Source: Cymodocea nodosa (Eukaryota > Streptophyta > Magnoliopsida > Alismatales > Cymodoceaceae). From it: DNA of 64,000 bases. The notes beneath the pieces were generated by a model, which saw only the letters and a list, made by a program, of their open reading frames with translations, did not search any database and was not told where the DNA came from. Shown here piece after piece: positions 61,803 to 64,000 of the stretch (the first letter of the stretch is position 1; each line of letters begins with the position of its first letter). Where the stretch lies: the NCBI GenBank assembly GCA_036874045.1, contig CM072340.1, positions 21,255,001 through 21,319,000 of the forward strand, written 5' to 3'. The position numbers and the translations under genes are program-made.

Positions 61803-64000
61803 CTTCCCTGTCTAACTCCGAACGACGAGAGGGAGTGAGGGACGGCCGAAAGGTTTGAAGTGAAATCAAATGGCGTGAGCTTCTCAACAATCGCCTGTTC
61901 TGTTTGAGTGGTACAGGAAAAAGTAGCGGTTGATTTATTGGATTGCATGTCATGCAGAAAAAAGAAAAGAAAAAGATTGCATGATATTATCACGGTGAAG
62001 ACATGTGAGAGAGAAGGACCAGCCATGTGATGGTGTCTGCGATACATGAGTCCCAACGGTTTGTTTCCCCCTCTATCCTTTTCTCTCTCTCTCCTTCAGC
62101 TAACGTATTCTTTTTGCCTGTTGCTGTGACGGACCAAGCTTTGGTCTTCGGTCTTCTCCAATGGAATCGGCAATACTCTTTTACGGAACAACGTGTATTT
62201 CCGATGAGCACCCCTCATCTATTCTTTACATGTAATGATTTCATCTAGTGTTATAGCTAGTTTCAATCCAGGCTCTCTGGAATGGATCGAGGTAAAGGTA
62301 TTTTTTCATGTGTATGATCCCATCACTCCACGAGTCGGAACTTGTTCTACCAACGGGTTCAGTTGACCTCCTAACTTAGCCATAATAATAGCAATGCGAA
62401 TGGGAATTTACCCAACATAACTTAACAAATAACGACTATAGTGGACTTTGGTTCTATTCTAAGCTGATCTTTATATATATATATTCTGGTTTTGCTTCTT
62501 CTTCTTCTTTTCACCGATTGGAGTTGATTACAACTTCGAAGGCATTCGATGTAAGGTTATGAAGCGAACGGCCCAAAGGTAACTCTGTTTTTTTTTTTAA
62601 AAATGCTAGGGCATGCATGTTCGACGTCTGCATCCAATAAGCATTGATAAGGCAGTTGTACGTTCACATAAATGACCGTCTCGTCGAAGTTTGTGTAGGT
62701 CCTTCATTTTTGCGATCACAGGAAACACATCAATTAGGGCAACCATGTGAAGCTAATGAATGAATATGGTTAGAGCTACCATACTATGCATATTTGACAG
62801 ACGTCGTAAAAGAGCATTTGGTCTAAAATGTGGTTATTGCAGACCATCATCGTGTACGATCTGATCAACTTCCTGTGTCGTACGTGGATGGGAAGCGGGT
62901 GTATGGTACGTCCATATCTATGGATGCCATGATGGAGTCAGCATATCACCTATACTGGCACAACTCGATCTACGGTGATTTTGTTGGGTGTTACTTACCA
63001 TTAATTGCCCTCGTTCAAGTATAAATATTACAAGAAATTGTATTTCTATCGGTGATTGTGCTGTAATAGTAGAATAAATTGTTCTGGCACCTGCTTAACC
63101 TCTCTTCTCGTTCAATTCATAGAGCCCATCCCAAAGGAGTAAGAGTGCCTCCTGCTCTTGTCGACAAACGTAAGTGTGCCGTAGAATAACGGGAGGAGGC
63201 CGATAATTTCATGTAGTATAGATGAGAGAAAAAGTTGAGAACAGCGAGAAAGCAATGGAGAAAGAGCTCCTCACAGGAGTATAGTGTACAAAGGAGCGAA
63301 ACATTTCAATCGTGCAAACCAACGCAATGTGGTTAGACTTGCGGTTGGGCATTTCCCAAGAACCAATGATTCAAATTTGGTCAGAAGTTATCGATCTGCA
63401 TCACTGTCCTCCAGTAATTGAATTATTATAGTTGGTATATATATATACGTATTATTCTACAATGAAGAATTCAATTTTATAGTTGGCAGTTTGTTCATTT
63501 TGCATTTTTGTTGTTGCTTATGGGGATTTTTCACACTTTAAAAAAAAATCATATTTGTGTTAATTTTATGCATGTAATTAACGATCTTTATTCTCTTTGG
63601 CTCCTGAATGCTCTACGCGTGTGTTTTCTTCGTTTCAAGGTTAGGAAATGGGAAGCCACGTTAACTCGTATTCTCTTTCTCGTGCGTATATGTGCATGCA
63701 TGTCCTCTTCACAGATAGAAAACTGGGATCTTTTCTCTTTTTCCGGATGATTTGTATTTTGTTGGGGTCATCCAATTACACGATAGGTGACCATTCTCTC
63801 TTCTTTTTATCGTATTAGAAGTCATCTAACTCTTTGTCATTCATTTTCTAGACACCACGATCACAATCCGGCTTTGTACATAAAGACGAAGGATGCCTGA
63901 CGTTGTTGACATGCCCAGTTCGATCTCATGATCAGATGGAGTAGATCTATGTATTGATCTCATAACAAGCCAAATGGGGCGTGCGAGATTTTTTTTTAAA
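61803..64000. other. Promoter region of the XYL1-like gene and intergenic DNA
   Basis: Upstream sequence of the minus-strand alpha-xylosidase gene, then mixed DNA. The plus-strand ORFs at 62830-63024 and 63508-63750 show no family motif, and no further gene can be supported to the window end. Confidence 0.45.

Noticed and set aside
1..64000. tRNA, rRNA, CRISPR arrays, organelle-derived DNA, endogenous virus
   Set aside because: I looked for their typical motifs and repeats and saw none. The reverse-transcriptase and transposase traces fit LINE and Harbinger families, and the gag/integrase traces fit Ty3/gypsy.

Overview
This is a window of nuclear DNA from a flowering plant. Its genes have GT-AG introns. 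The gene families are plant-specific: a CLE peptide, a DUF1218 membrane protein, a cytokinin-response-factor AP2/ERF protein and a wall alpha-xylosidase. Exons are GC-rich, while the spaces between genes are AT-rich and full of decayed transposons. The codon and exon character suggest a monocot, perhaps Zingiberales such as banana. That is inference; no species marker is present.

Layout. A CLE signalling peptide gene (+) lies at 2.3 kb, followed by a decayed L1-type LINE at 4.4-5.4 kb. Two minus-strand genes sit close together at 7.2-15.5 kb: a three-exon DUF1218 gene, whose 4 kb first intron holds an RTE-like LINE tail, and a six-exon Mn-type cation diffusion facilitator (MTP9/10 class). A perfect 36-bp inverted repeat lies between them. 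From 15.5 to 22.5 kb I see no gene, only AT-rich DNA with a roughly 500-bp imperfect palindrome. A three-exon gene of unknown function (+) follows at 23.1-24.2 kb, then a two-exon acidic/lysine-rich predicted nuclear protein (-) at 26.4-28.0 kb. The stretch 29.8-36.7 kb is transposon-derived: a 272-bp tandem duplication and a Ty3/gypsy remnant with old LTRs, one of them split by a DNA-transposon-like insertion.

The right half holds a CRF10/ERF118-like AP2 transcription factor (-) at 38.8-39.8 kb with an intron-split upstream ORF in its leader. It also holds a 3 x 199-bp tandem array at 41.7-42.3 kb, a decayed PIF/Harbinger transposase at 48.1-49.2 kb, an intronless acidic protein gene (-) at 51.4-52.0 kb, and a four-exon GH31 alpha-xylosidase gene of the XYL1 type (-) at 57.8-61.8 kb. 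In this sequence the XYL1-type gene carries a one-base frameshift near its 3' end.

The genes do not form a pathway operon. As I recall, Arabidopsis CRF10 (At1g68550) and XYL1 (At1g68560) are also neighbours, so the right half looks like a conserved microsynteny block. Wall remodelling (XYL1, possibly DUF1218), manganese handling (MTP) and peptide or cytokinin signalling (CLE, CRF) are the recognisable functions. No tRNA, rRNA or CRISPR was found. Exon boundaries were set by hand from splice consensus, reading frame and family alignment from memory; no database search was run.
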